A stretch of 64,000 bases of DNA from Prevotella sp. (GTDB lineage Bacteria > Bacteroidota > Bacteroidia > Bacteroidales > Bacteroidaceae): assembly GCA_017410365.1 (NCBI GenBank), contig JAFQQY010000009.1:113361-177360 (forward strand). Reading direction: 5' to 3'. Made by a program: the position numbers and the translations under genes. Below are positions 9,822-18,281 of the stretch, one piece after another. A model generated the notes under the pieces. That model did no database searches and was not told the DNA's origin. It saw only the letters and a list, made by a program, of their open reading frames with translations. The first letter of the stretch is position 1, and every line of letters begins with the position of its first letter.

Positions 9822-9857
9822 AGTAGAGACGTCACAATTGTGGCGTCTCTACTTTTT
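9822..9857 (+). terminator. rho-independent terminator after pit
   Basis: Stem AGTAGAGACG (9822-9831) pairs with CGTCTCTACT (9844-9853). The inner part CACAATTGTG is self-complementary. A run of T follows directly (9854-9858). Confidence 0.85.
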
Positions 9858-9938
9858 TGTGTATAGTTTTCATTCACCCAACTCACGTTAAGAAAAACAA
9901 AAACAACAAAAAAGTTTCCGCTTTTGATAAATAATAGT

Positions 9939-9946
9939 TAACTTTG
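9939..9946 (+). promoter_or_regulatory. -7 box for the ATP-grasp/HAD/inositol synthase operon
   Basis: TAACTTTG matches TAnnTTTG. It lies 31 bases before the GTG start at 9978. No exact TTTG box is placed 19-20 bases upstream. Confidence 0.6.
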
Positions 9947-9977
9947 CAAACTGTAAAGAAAATAAAGACAAAACATA

Positions 9978-10787
9978 GTGTACTCGATTGTGGCAATCAG
10001 TAGGGCTGAACGGTTTTCGCCAAACTCAGTGGAAAAGGATGCAGCCATACTTGAGAGTGTTGTTAAAGAGCTGAGAGACAAAGGCTGCGATGTTGCTTTA
10101 AAGAAAGAGACAGAACTTAAAGACAATGTCGGGGCTACTTTGTTTTTGTCGATGGGCAGACTGCCATCTACGCTTAGTTTGCTAAGCGAAAGGCAAGATA
10201 GCGGTGCTGCAGTTGTAAATAGTGCGGCATCGGTAGAGTTGTGCTGCAACAGGCGCAGACTGAACGATGTGCTGGCAGCGGCTGGAGTGCCACTCGCTCC
10301 AAGCGAAGGGAATCATGGCTATTGGCTAAAGCGTGCTGACGGCGTAGCAGAAAGCAAGGCTGACGTGCAGTATGCCGCCAACAAGACAGAAGCAGAAGCA
10401 ACAATGAAACGGATGCTCGCTCAAGGCATGGGAGATGTTATTGCGTGTGCTCACGTTGAAGGCGACCTGCTGAAGTTTTACGGTGTGCGAGGCACTGGCT
10501 TTTTCCGCTACTACTATCCTGGTGATGACGGCGACTGGAAGTTTGACGACGAGGCACGCAATGGCATGCCACAACACTATGATTTTAACGACAAGGAACT
10601 GGCAGACACTGCCGACAGGGCTGCACAAGCAGTCGGACTGGATGTATATGGTGGCGACTGCATCGTAAGCAGCAATGGCAAAGTATGCATCATTGACCTG
10701 AATGACTGGCCCAGTTTCTCGCGTTGCAGAACTGAAGCTGCAAAGGCGATAGCCGAAAGAACATTACAAATTCTGAAAAAGAAATGA
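9978..10787 (+). CDS. ATP-grasp family protein, possible kinase/ligase linked to inositol phosphate
   Basis: A 269-residue cytoplasmic protein with the outline of an ATP-grasp enzyme. It has an N-terminal Rossmann-like part (YSIVAISRAERFSPNS), a nucleotide-binding lysine strand (YWLKRADG), an EGDLLKFYGVRG strand and a metal-binding terminus DLNDWPSFSRC that resembles the D-x-N site of RimK/ITPK-type ATP-grasp proteins. The substrate cannot be told from sequence. Its position, overlapping the HAD gene by ATGA and followed by inositol-3-phosphate synthase, points to an inositol or polyol phosphate (inference). The start is GTG 9978; no ATG lies nearby in frame and the codon sits 31 bases after the promoter box. 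Confidence 0.7.
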   Translation: MYSIVAISRAERFSPNSVEKDAAILESVVKELRDKGCDVALKKETELKDNVGATLFLSMGRLPSTLSLLSERQDSGAAVVNSAASVELCCNRRRLNDVLAAAGVPLAPSEGNHGYWLKRADGVAESKADVQYAANKTEAEATMKRMLAQGMGDVIACAHVEGDLLKFYGVRGTGFFRYYYPGDDGDWKFDDEARNGMPQHYDFNDKELADTADRAAQAVGLDVYGGDCIVSSNGKVCIIDLNDWPSFSRCRTEAAKAIAERTLQILKKK

Positions 10788-11488
10788 ATATTCCAACAGA
10801 CATAAAGGGACTGATTTTCGACTATGGTGGAACGCTTGATACTGGCGGTTGCCATTGGGGAAAGATGATATGGCATGCCTACGAGCACTGCAAGGTGCCT
10901 GTAGACGAGACCCTTTTCCGAGATGCCTATGTGTTTGCAGAGCGCGAACTGGCACGGAATCCTATCATAAAGCCCGACTATACTTTCCACATGACTCTGG
11001 CTGCAAAGATACGCATAGAGATGGAATATATAGAGAGCAAACAGGATGGGTTTGAGGCTTCACGCTGGACAGACGCTGTAGTTGAGCACCTCTATGCTGC
11101 GACAAAGGCAGAAACGCGACGTAGTCGTGAGGTACTGAAAACACTCAAGGAGCAATACCCTATGGTGCTGGTAAGCAACTTCTACGGCAACATAGCCACA
11201 GTGCTGGCAGAATTTGGCCTAGACGGAATATTCCAGCACATAGTAGAGTCTGCTGTTGTAGGTGTACGCAAGCCCGATCCGCGCATATTTACATTAGGTG
11301 TAGAAGCTTTAGGCATGCAGGCAAGCGAAGTCATTGTTGTTGGCGACAGTTACGACAAAGATATTGTAGCAGCCAAGAAAGCCGGATGCCATACCGTATG
11401 GATAAAAGGGGAAGGCTGGACAGACGATGAGCCTGACGGAGAAGCAGCAGACTGGGTAATTGGAAGGATTGAAGAATTGAAGAATTGA
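10784..11488 (+). CDS. HAD-superfamily phosphatase
   Basis: A 234-residue haloacid-dehalogenase hydrolase. Motif I is FDYGGTLD (nucleophile Asp near residue 13). The cap domain spans about residues 20-110. Motif II is VLVSNFYGN, motif III the Lys in GVRKPDPRIF and motif IV VVGDSYDKD. Such proteins dephosphorylate small phosphorylated metabolites. Its start codon overlaps the stop of the ATP-grasp gene (ATGA), so the two are translationally coupled. The inositol-3-phosphate synthase gene follows 89 bases later without a visible terminator. A role as inositol monophosphatase is a reasonable guess from context but is not shown by the sequence. Confidence 0.85.
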   Translation: MNIPTDIKGLIFDYGGTLDTGGCHWGKMIWHAYEHCKVPVDETLFRDAYVFAERELARNPIIKPDYTFHMTLAAKIRIEMEYIESKQDGFEASRWTDAVVEHLYAATKAETRRSREVLKTLKEQYPMVLVSNFYGNIATVLAEFGLDGIFQHIVESAVVGVRKPDPRIFTLGVEALGMQASEVIVVGDSYDKDIVAAKKAGCHTVWIKGEGWTDDEPDGEAADWVIGRIEELKN

Positions 11489-11550
11489 AGGATTGAAGAC
11501 TGCGAAGCTGATGAGCGAAGGCGAATAATTGAAAAATTGAAGAAAAAATA
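11461..11550. repeat. simple word-like repeat of ATTGAAG
   Basis: The end of the HAD gene and the following spacer consist of degenerate repeats of (A)ATTGAAG (GGATTGAAG, GAATTGAAG, AAATTGAAG). They are broken by a 40-base stretch and resume before 11550. The repeat encodes the last residues of the HAD protein (RIEELKN). Confidence 0.7.
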
Positions 11551-11577
11551 ACATAACATATAAAAACTCAAGAAATA

Positions 11578-12906
11578 ATGAAACAGACTAATGTTAAGCC
11601 GGCTGACGGCAAGTTAGGTATTATGGTAGTTGGTTGTGGCGCTGTTTCCACAACATTCATGGTTGGTGTGCTCATGGCACGCCGTGGACTGACCAAGCCG
11701 GTCGGTTCTATGACCCAGTACGACAAGATCCGTGTTGGCAAGGGCGATGAAAAGAAGTATCTCAAATACGACGAGATTGTGCCTATCGCAAAACTCGACG
11801 ACATCGTGTTCGGAACATGGGATGTTTATCCACAGAACGCCTTCCAGGCTGCTATGTATGCTGAGGTTCTGAAGGAGAAGGATATTCTGCCTGTAAAGGA
11901 AGAGTTGGAGCAGATTGTTCCTATGAAGGCTGCTTTCGACAAGAACTACGCAAAGCGTCTTGACGGCGACAACGTGAAGGACTGCAAGGACCGTTGGGAT
12001 ATGATGGAGCAGATTCGTCAGGATATCCGCGACTTCAAGGCAAAGAACAACTGCAGCCGCGTGGTGGTTCTCTGGGCTGCTTCTACAGAAATATATGTAC
12101 CTGTAAACATGGAGGTACACGGTACTCTCGAAGCTCTCGAGGCAGCAATGAAGGCTGACGACCGTGCAAACATCGCTCCGTCAATGTGCTACGCTTACGC
12201 AGCATTGGCAGAAGGTGCTCCATTCATCATGGGTGCTCCTAATACAACTGTTGACATCCCTGCAATGTGGGAGATGGCAGAGAAGACACAGATGCCTATC
12301 GCCGGTAAGGACTTCAAGACTGGCCAGACACTGGTGAAGAGCGGTTTCGCTCCAATCATCGGCACTCGCTGCCTTGGTCTGAGCGGATGGTTCTCTACAA
12401 ATATCCTTGGCAACCGCGACGGTTTGGTGCTCGACGAACCTGCAAACTTCCGCACAAAGGAGGTGAGCAAGCTCTCTACACTTGAGACAATACTCAAACC
12501 AGAATTGCAGCCTGACCTCTACGGACATGGCAACGACGAGGATACTCAGTACTACCACAAGGTGCGCATCAACTATTATCCACCTCGCAACGACAACAAG
12601 GAAGGTTGGGACAACATCGACATCTTCGGTTGGATGGGTTACCCAATGCAGGTGAAGATCAACTTCCTCTGCCGCGACTCAATACTCGCTGCACCATTGT
12701 GTCTCGACCTCTGCTTGCTCAGCGACCTCGCTGCACGCGCAGGACGTTACGGTACACAGCGCTTCCTCAGTTTCTTCCTGAAGAGTCCGCAGCACGACTA
12801 TACTCAGGGCGAGGAACCAATCAACAACCTCTATCAGCAGTATTCTATGCTGAAGAATGCTATCCGCGAAATGGGTGGCTATGAAGGCGACGAAGAGATT
12901 GATTAA
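11578..12906 (+). CDS. ino1: inositol-3-phosphate synthase (MIPS)
   Basis: NAD-dependent conversion of glucose 6-phosphate to 1D-myo-inositol 3-phosphate, the entry to inositol lipids in Bacteroidota. The 442-residue protein has the dinucleotide-binding GCGAVSTTFMVGVLMARRG segment near residue 20. The family-specific GLSGWFSTNILGNRDG and NIDIFGWMGYPMQVKINFLC segments follow, then SILAAPLCLDL. Family length in this phylum is about 430. The upstream HAD and ATP-grasp genes look co-transcribed. The phosphatidylinositol-phosphate synthase expected for inositol lipid synthesis is not next door, so any lipid branch must be encoded elsewhere. Assignment to MIPS is firm; pathway end product is inference. 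Confidence 0.93.
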   Translation: MKQTNVKPADGKLGIMVVGCGAVSTTFMVGVLMARRGLTKPVGSMTQYDKIRVGKGDEKKYLKYDEIVPIAKLDDIVFGTWDVYPQNAFQAAMYAEVLKEKDILPVKEELEQIVPMKAAFDKNYAKRLDGDNVKDCKDRWDMMEQIRQDIRDFKAKNNCSRVVVLWAASTEIYVPVNMEVHGTLEALEAAMKADDRANIAPSMCYAYAALAEGAPFIMGAPNTTVDIPAMWEMAEKTQMPIAGKDFKTGQTLVKSGFAPIIGTRCLGLSGWFSTNILGNRDGLVLDEPANFRTKEVSKLSTLETILKPELQPDLYGHGNDEDTQYYHKVRINYYPPRNDNKEGWDNIDIFGWMGYPMQVKINFLCRDSILAAPLCLDLCLLSDLAARAGRYGTQRFLSFFLKSPQHDYTQGEEPINNLYQQYSMLKNAIREMGGYEGDEEID

Positions 12907-12910
12907 TATT

Positions 12911-13062
12911 TTTCAGATTAAGGATTAATCTGGATTAGAGATTAGGGATTAAAGATTAAGGATTGTATGATTTGTGATTGTTGTGTCACAAATAAACCAT
13001 AATCATTAATCACTAATCTTTAATCCAGAATATTCAATCTCTCATCAATAATTAAGGATAAC
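12911..13062. repeat. self-complementary GATTAAGGATT word repeat
   Basis: The left half repeats GATTA-words directly (GATTAAGGATTAATC, GGATTAGAGATTAGGG, ATTAAAGATTAAGGATT). The right half carries the complement (AATCATTAATCACTAATC, TTTAATCCAGAATATTC), so the spacer can fold into a long imperfect hairpin. It separates ino1 from the next gene. Confidence 0.75.
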
Positions 13063-13077
13063 ACAAACACAACACAT

Positions 13078-15678
13078 ATGCCAATCACTTTTAAGTATAA
13101 CACCATGAAGTCACCGTCATTACTATTGTTTCTGATGCTTTTTCTGGCATTGCCATTGAAGGCACAGATAACAGGAACAATAACAGACGATGAGACAGGC
13201 GAAGGTGTGCCTTTTGCCAGTGTCATCTATAAAGGACATGGCGTTGCTGTGGCTTCAGACATCAATGGACGCTACAAAATAGCACGCCATAGCGGATGGA
13301 CAATAACATTCAGCGCGGTGGGCTATGTCACAAAAACAGTAATGATTGACTCCAAAGTGGGTGGCACACTAAACATTAGGCTGAAGCAAGACAACAGAAC
13401 ACTGAAAGAGGTAACAGTGAAGACCAAGCGCGGCCGTTACAGCAGAAAGAACAATCCTGCCGTAGAACTGATGAAGAAGGTTATCGAGAAGAAAAAACAG
13501 ACCGACCTCGACAACCGCGACTATTACCAATATAATAAATACCAGAAACTGACAATGGCCTTCAACGATGTGAACGAGGCGAAACTGGACTCGCCGAAAT
13601 TCAAGAAGTTCTCATGGCTGAAAGACCAGATAGAAAAGTGTCAGTACAACAACAAGATGATTCTCCCATTGTCGGTAGACGAAACGGTAACGCAGAAGAT
13701 ATACCGCAAAAAGCCGCACAGCGAGAAGAACATAGTGAAAGGACAAAACTCTACAGGCGTCAACGACCTGTTCCAGACTGGAGATATATTGACAACAATA
13801 GTAAAAGATGTATTTACTGATGTCAATATCTACGACGACCAAATCAGATTATTGCAATATCCGTTTACCTCGCCTATCGGCAAGGACGCCATTGCATTCT
13901 ACCGTTATTATATTGAAGACACTCTGTTTGTTGACAAGGACAAGTGCATACACCTGCACTTCCTCCCTAACAACCAACAAGACTTCGGGTTCCGAGGCGA
14001 CATTTATATATTGGCTGACTCTTCATATCAGGTGAAGCGCTGCGAACTGACCATACCTAAGAAGAGCGGCGTGAACTTTGTTGAAGGACTGAGCGTGCAA
14101 CAGGAATTCACCATGCTGCCCGACAGCACATGGGTGCTTACCGTAGACGATATGGTGGCAGAACTCAAACTGGCCAGTTTCATACAAGAGGCGATTGTCA
14201 TCAGAACCACACGACTCAGCGACTATGCCTTTGACGAACTGCCCAAACAGTTATTCCGTGGCAAGACAAAGGAGGTAAAAGAGGCTGACGCCATGATGCG
14301 CGACGAGGCATTCTGGAACCAGTACCGCCAAGTGAGCCTCACCAAGAGCGAGAGCCGTATGGAGACGTTCATACACAATCTTGAACAAATTAAGGGATTC
14401 AAGTATATCATCTTCGGAGCAAAGGCATTCATAGAGAACTTTGTCGAGACGGGCAACCCGAGCAAGGTGGACATCGGGCCTATCAACACGATGATTACCA
14501 GCAACTCCGTTGACGGATTGCGCACGCGTATTAGTGCACAGACCACTGCCAATCTTAACAAGAACTGGTTCCTTAGCGGATATTACGCACACGGTTGGGA
14601 GAGCAAGAAGAACTACTACAAGGGCGAACTGACCTACTCATTCAACAAGAAGGAGTATCTGCCACGCGAATTCCCAAAGCGCACGCTGACGTTCATGTCT
14701 ACTTACGACGTAGCATCGCCGTCAGATAAGTTCCTGCGCACAGACAAGGATAATGTGTTCACAGCTTTCAAATGGACGAAGGTTGACCAGATGATGTTCT
14801 ACAACAAGCAGGAGCTGGCTTTCGAGCGTGAAGAGGATTGGGGCTTTAAGACCACATTGGCATTCAAGACGGAGGAAAATGAAGCTACAAACCAGTTGTA
14901 TTTCACTCCGTTGTCACAACCAACAGAACAAATAAGTGCAATTCGTGGTTCTTCTAAAATCCCAAGCAACGGTTCGTATCGTACAACTGAGTTGCGTGCA
15001 GAACTGCGCTTTGCTCCTGGCGAGACATTCATCAATACCAAGCAACGCCGACTGAAGGTAAATCTCGATGCACCGGTGTTCACCATTGGGCACACCATGG
15101 GATTCAAGGACTTGCTGGGCGGCGACTACAAGTACAATTACACCGAAGCAAGCATATACAAACGCTTCTGGATGAACAGTTGGGGCAAGGTAGATATCTT
15201 CGTACGCGGAGGAATACAATGGGACAAAGTGCCATTCCCATTGCTCTGTATGCCAGCCACCAACTTGTCATACATCATCCAAGACCAAACATTCCAGCTG
15301 ATTAACAACATGGAGTTCCTCAACGACCGCTTTGTAAGTGCCGACATCAGTTGGGACTTCAACGGCAAACTGTTCAACCGAATACCTCTAATAAAGAAGC
15401 TCAAGTGGCGCGAATATCTTGCGGTGAAGTGCTTGTGGGGCGACCTTACCGACAAGAACAACCCGTTCTTGCCAGAGAATGTCGGCGACGAGATTCTGAT
15501 GCACTTCCCGGAAGGTTCTCACCTGATGAACAGGCGCGAGCCGTATGTTGAAATGGCATTCGGCATCCACAACATCTTCAAGATAATGCACGTGGAGTAT
15601 GTTCGCCGACTGAACTATCTCGACCTGCCGACAGCACAGAAAGACGGCATCCGATTTATGTTCCGCATGACTTTCTAA
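13078..15678 (+). CDS. DUF5686/carboxypeptidase-regulatory-like outer-membrane protein
   Basis: Large surface protein of 866 residues. A signal peptide (MKSPSLLLFLMLFLALPLKA) precedes a CarboxypepD_reg-like domain at about 30-110 (GTITDDETGEGVPFASVIYK). A middle region and a long C-terminal part with alternating aromatic strands follow. That part ends in Phe (FMFRMTF), as expected for an outer-membrane beta-barrel. This layout is the DUF5686 family common in Bacteroidota; its function is unknown. The frame opens at ATG 13078. The ATG at 13105 gives a cleaner signal peptide and may be the real start, making 857 residues. It appears monocistronic, flanked by repeat-filled spacers on both sides. 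Confidence 0.85.
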   Translation: MPITFKYNTMKSPSLLLFLMLFLALPLKAQITGTITDDETGEGVPFASVIYKGHGVAVASDINGRYKIARHSGWTITFSAVGYVTKTVMIDSKVGGTLNIRLKQDNRTLKEVTVKTKRGRYSRKNNPAVELMKKVIEKKKQTDLDNRDYYQYNKYQKLTMAFNDVNEAKLDSPKFKKFSWLKDQIEKCQYNNKMILPLSVDETVTQKIYRKKPHSEKNIVKGQNSTGVNDLFQTGDILTTIVKDVFTDVNIYDDQIRLLQYPFTSPIGKDAIAFYRYYIEDTLFVDKDKCIHLHFLPNNQQDFGFRGDIYILADSSYQVKRCELTIPKKSGVNFVEGLSVQQEFTMLPDSTWVLTVDDMVAELKLASFIQEAIVIRTTRLSDYAFDELPKQLFRGKTKEVKEADAMMRDEAFWNQYRQVSLTKSESRMETFIHNLEQIKGFKYIIFGAKAFIENFVETGNPSKVDIGPINTMITSNSVDGLRTRISAQTTANLNKNWFLSGYYAHGWESKKNYYKGELTYSFNKKEYLPREFPKRTLTFMSTYDVASPSDKFLRTDKDNVFTAFKWTKVDQMMFYNKQELAFEREEDWGFKTTLAFKTEENEATNQLYFTPLSQPTEQISAIRGSSKIPSNGSYRTTELRAELRFAPGETFINTKQRRLKVNLDAPVFTIGHTMGFKDLLGGDYKYNYTEASIYKRFWMNSWGKVDIFVRGGIQWDKVPFPLLCMPATNLSYIIQDQTFQLINNMEFLNDRFVSADISWDFNGKLFNRIPLIKKLKWREYLAVKCLWGDLTDKNNPFLPENVGDEILMHFPEGSHLMNRREPYVEMAFGIHNIFKIMHVEYVRRLNYLDLPTAQKDGIRFMFRMTF

Positions 15679-15706
15679 ACAAGGATTACTCTAATGGCTT
15701 ATTTTT

Positions 15707-16150
15707 AACAACGAATTGGACGAATTACACTAATTTTTCTTATTTAGAATTGGTAAAATTCGATTAATTCGTTGTTTTTATCAACCCATTCACAATGGTA
15801 TGAAATCAAACTTCGAGTGTTATTTTTATAAACAACGAATTGGACGAATTAAACTAATTATTCTTATTTAGAATTGGTAAAATTCGTTTAATTCGTTGTT
15901 TTTATCAACCCATTCACAATGGTATGAAATCAAACTTCGAGTGTTATTTTTTATAAACAACTAATTGGACGAATTACACTAATTTTTCTTATTTAGAATT
16001 GGTAAAATTCGTTTAATTCGTTGTTTTTATCAACCCATTCACAATGGTATGAAATCAAACTTCGAGTGTTATTTTTATAAACAACGAATTTGACGAATTA
16101 AACTAATTATTCTTATTTAGAATTGGTAAAATTCGTTTAATTCGTTGTTT
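15707..16150. repeat. four tandem 124-bp hairpin repeats
   Basis: Copies begin at 15707, 15831, 15956 and 16080 (periods 124, 125, 124); the last is cut at about 16150. Each unit starts AACAACGAATTGGACGAATT and contains, after a loop of about 36 bases, AATTCGTTTAATTCGTTGTT. These are near-perfect complements, so every unit can form a 20-bp stem. A near-invariant spacer of about 50 bases (CCATTCACAATGG core) joins the units. Copies differ by few substitutions. The 160 bases from 16151 to 16310 hold only AT-rich sequence with related words (TAATTCGTGGTTA). Confidence 0.9.
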
Positions 16151-16310
16151 ATTATTAAAAACTCAAATTATTTATACATTAGTGAAATTAGTGTAATTCG
16201 TGGTTATGAGCAAGCACAATTCATGGTTAATAATAAGCATAAAAAACATTCGTTGTGCAACTTTTTCATTGTCCCCTACGTCTAACTGTCAGGAACAATA
16301 AAAAAGAAAT

Positions 16311-17096
16311 ATGAAAAAGATACTATTAATTCTTGCAGTGACTTTCATAGCCATGTCATGCATCAAAGTAAAGACCACAACAACAGAGGTAAAAAAAGTT
16401 TCTGAAGAACGACAACTGAAAGGATTCAAGTCTATCGCCATCGACGGGTCGCCAGACGTACACTATAAGCAAGACTCTGTGTGGTCGGTAACGGTGTTTG
16501 CCTCAGAAGAGATAATGCCTTATGTCAAGACTGAGGTAAAAGACGGGCAACTGAAGGTGTTTCTGAAGAGAGGTCATCCGATATCTAAGGAGTATACAGT
16601 CAAGATCGGCGACAAGACAATAATAAATGGCAGCGGCGATGTAGACGTGATGGTCAGCTCTCCCGACCTGATAGGCATAACCCTTCAAGGATCTGGCAAT
16701 TTCGTTGCTCAAGGCAAGATTGATACCGACAAACTGGATATCCGTCTGCGTGGCTCTGGCGAGATAAAGAATCTTGATGTTATCTGCGACACGATTACTA
16801 CCGAACTGGTTGGCAGCGGAGACATCAGCAACATGAAGGTTGACGCATTCTCGTCTGATGTTACTCTCATTGGCAGTGGCGACATCAAGATGTGGCAGCA
16901 GAATGTCCGCAACTCCATGATTCTTCTTAAAGGCAGCGGTGACATTTTCATAAATAACAACAATTGCGGTAACGTATTCAGCAACCTACAAGGTTCTGGC
17001 GATATCCGCCTCACCGGCAATGTTAAGTCATTGAACAACAAACGCCTCGGAAGCGGTGATTATGAACTTTCAGGATTGAAAGTTTTGGAAAAATAG
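16311..17096 (+). CDS. lipoprotein with GIN head domain (DUF2807)
   Basis: A 261-residue exported lipoprotein. The N-terminus is a lipoprotein signal with lipobox AMSC (cysteine at residue 17). The rest is a DUF2807 'auto-transporter adhesin head GIN' beta-helix. It is recognised by the repeated GSGD/GSGE/GSGN turns spaced about 20 residues apart (NGSGDVDV, QGSGNFVA, RGSGEIKN, VGSGDISN, IGSGDIKM, KGSGDIFI, QGSGDIRL, LGSGDYEL). The molecular role of the family is not established. It has no co-oriented neighbour within 400 bases and is probably transcribed alone. Confidence 0.88.
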   Translation: MKKILLILAVTFIAMSCIKVKTTTTEVKKVSEERQLKGFKSIAIDGSPDVHYKQDSVWSVTVFASEEIMPYVKTEVKDGQLKVFLKRGHPISKEYTVKIGDKTIINGSGDVDVMVSSPDLIGITLQGSGNFVAQGKIDTDKLDIRLRGSGEIKNLDVICDTITTELVGSGDISNMKVDAFSSDVTLIGSGDIKMWQQNVRNSMILLKGSGDIFINNNNCGNVFSNLQGSGDIRLTGNVKSLNNKRLGSGDYELSGLKVLEK

Positions 17097-17184
17097 CTTT
17101 CAATTTTTCAATCTTTCATGTCATAGTCCTGTTTGCTTTGATTCCATGCTCCCTCTCCAAGGGCGGGGGGAGAGGCTTTTCCTA

Positions 17185-17502
17185 AAAGTGGTGCGGTTAG
17201 CACTCCTAAATGCACCACTTTCGACACCCAAATGGCCCAGTTACGATGCCTAAACGGCCCTTTCAGAAGTCTAAAACGGCCTTTTAGGAATATCAATCTT
17301 ACACTTTCGTAAGCTTTTCTTGCCTTTAATTTCTCCATCTTATTAGCATGGAGAATGTTAAAATTACAAAAAACGCCCGAAAAACGGGCGAAAAATGTAG
17401 GATTAAAATCCTCATACACTGCACTTAATACCCTATGGTTTAATGCTTTACATGCAAAAATGTAGGATGTAGGAGAAAATTGATTTTTTTAAATCTTGGG
17501 AC
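17185..17502 (+). repeat. 320-bp dispersed repeat, copy 1
   Basis: About 320 bases that recur in inverse orientation at 43392-43713 with roughly 85-90% identity by eye. Landmarks are AAGTGGTGC at one end, three GGCCGTTT-type words, ACACTTTCGTAAGCTTTTC, two ATGTAGGAT words, and GATTTTTTAAATCTTGGGA at the other end. No transposase is encoded. A minus-strand frame (17108-17338, 76 codons, MEKLKARKAYESVRL) is open in this copy; see findings. Confidence 0.85.
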
Positions 17503-18138
17503 CTATCTTTAGAAGAAATCGCATCGGACAGAAGAAACCCAATTCTTGCTGACGTGATGGCTCAACTTGACTACATGGAGAAGCGAGGTAGCGGATTAAA
17601 ACGTATCTGTAATGAGATGAAAGCCCTGGATGGCTATAATGACGAACTGAAGCCTGTTTTCAGGTCAACATCCAGCCAGTTTATGACCACTATATATTCT
17701 ATGGGGTACGAGCCAAAGAACCAACAGGATGAAAAATATCAAGATGGGATTAAGTCAGGACTAAGCTGGGAGCAAGTTGGGACCAAGATTGGCTTAGGCT
17801 GGGATGAAGTTGAGAAATTATTCATAGCCCTTCAAGAACCCCAAACCATGACAGAACTCAAAGAATTGTATCAGTGGTCTAACACAACAAAGTTCAGAGC
17901 TAAATACGTAAGTCCTCTAATAGAAGCGCAATTTGTTGGCATGACTTTACCAAATAAACCAACAAGCCCTAAACAAAGATACTTCCTTACAGATAATGGC
18001 AAGGCATTACTCGCTAATGCGACTCGTAATTCGGATACAAGTGATTTGGTAGAAAAGGTTCATCACATGCTTAAAAAACTTAGTGAAGAAGAGAAGCGTA
18101 TTGCGCTGGAAATGTTGCATAAAGAGAATTGGGTTTAA
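17473..18138 (+). pseudogene. 3' remnant of an AAA/AlbA_2-type ATP-binding protein gene
   Basis: The recognisable protein begins at about 17500 (DLSLEEIASDRRNPILADVM) and runs through YMEKRGSGLKRICNEM to a winged-helix-like C-terminus. This is the tail of the RecG-like/AlbA_2 putative DNA-binding ATPase family, whose full length is about 400-500 residues. The ATPase/AlbA half is missing and is replaced exactly where repeat copy 1 ends (about 17502). A GTG at 17554 could still start a 194-residue product. The C-terminal part (YFLTDNGKALLANA, and a helical KLSEEEKRIALEML) is intact. Probably a decayed gene; expression of the fragment cannot be excluded. Confidence 0.7.
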
Positions 18139-18210
18139 CCCACACGTATTCCAGTTTGATAGATACTAAAACAACAGTTATTCAACTTTGTATTGAATAA
18201 AAACAGGCGG

Positions 18211-18266
18211 CATTTCCTTCTGAAAAGGAAAGGAATTGAATTGTTTATCCTTTTCAGAAGGAAATG
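18211..18266. terminator. hairpin terminator between convergent genes
   Basis: A perfect 19-bp stem: CATTTCCTTCTGAAAAGGA (18211-18229) and its complement (18248-18266), followed by TTTT on the plus strand. On the minus strand the esterase gene ends just upstream, so it may serve both directions. Confidence 0.75.
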
Positions 18267-18281
18267 TTTTGGGTTTAATCT

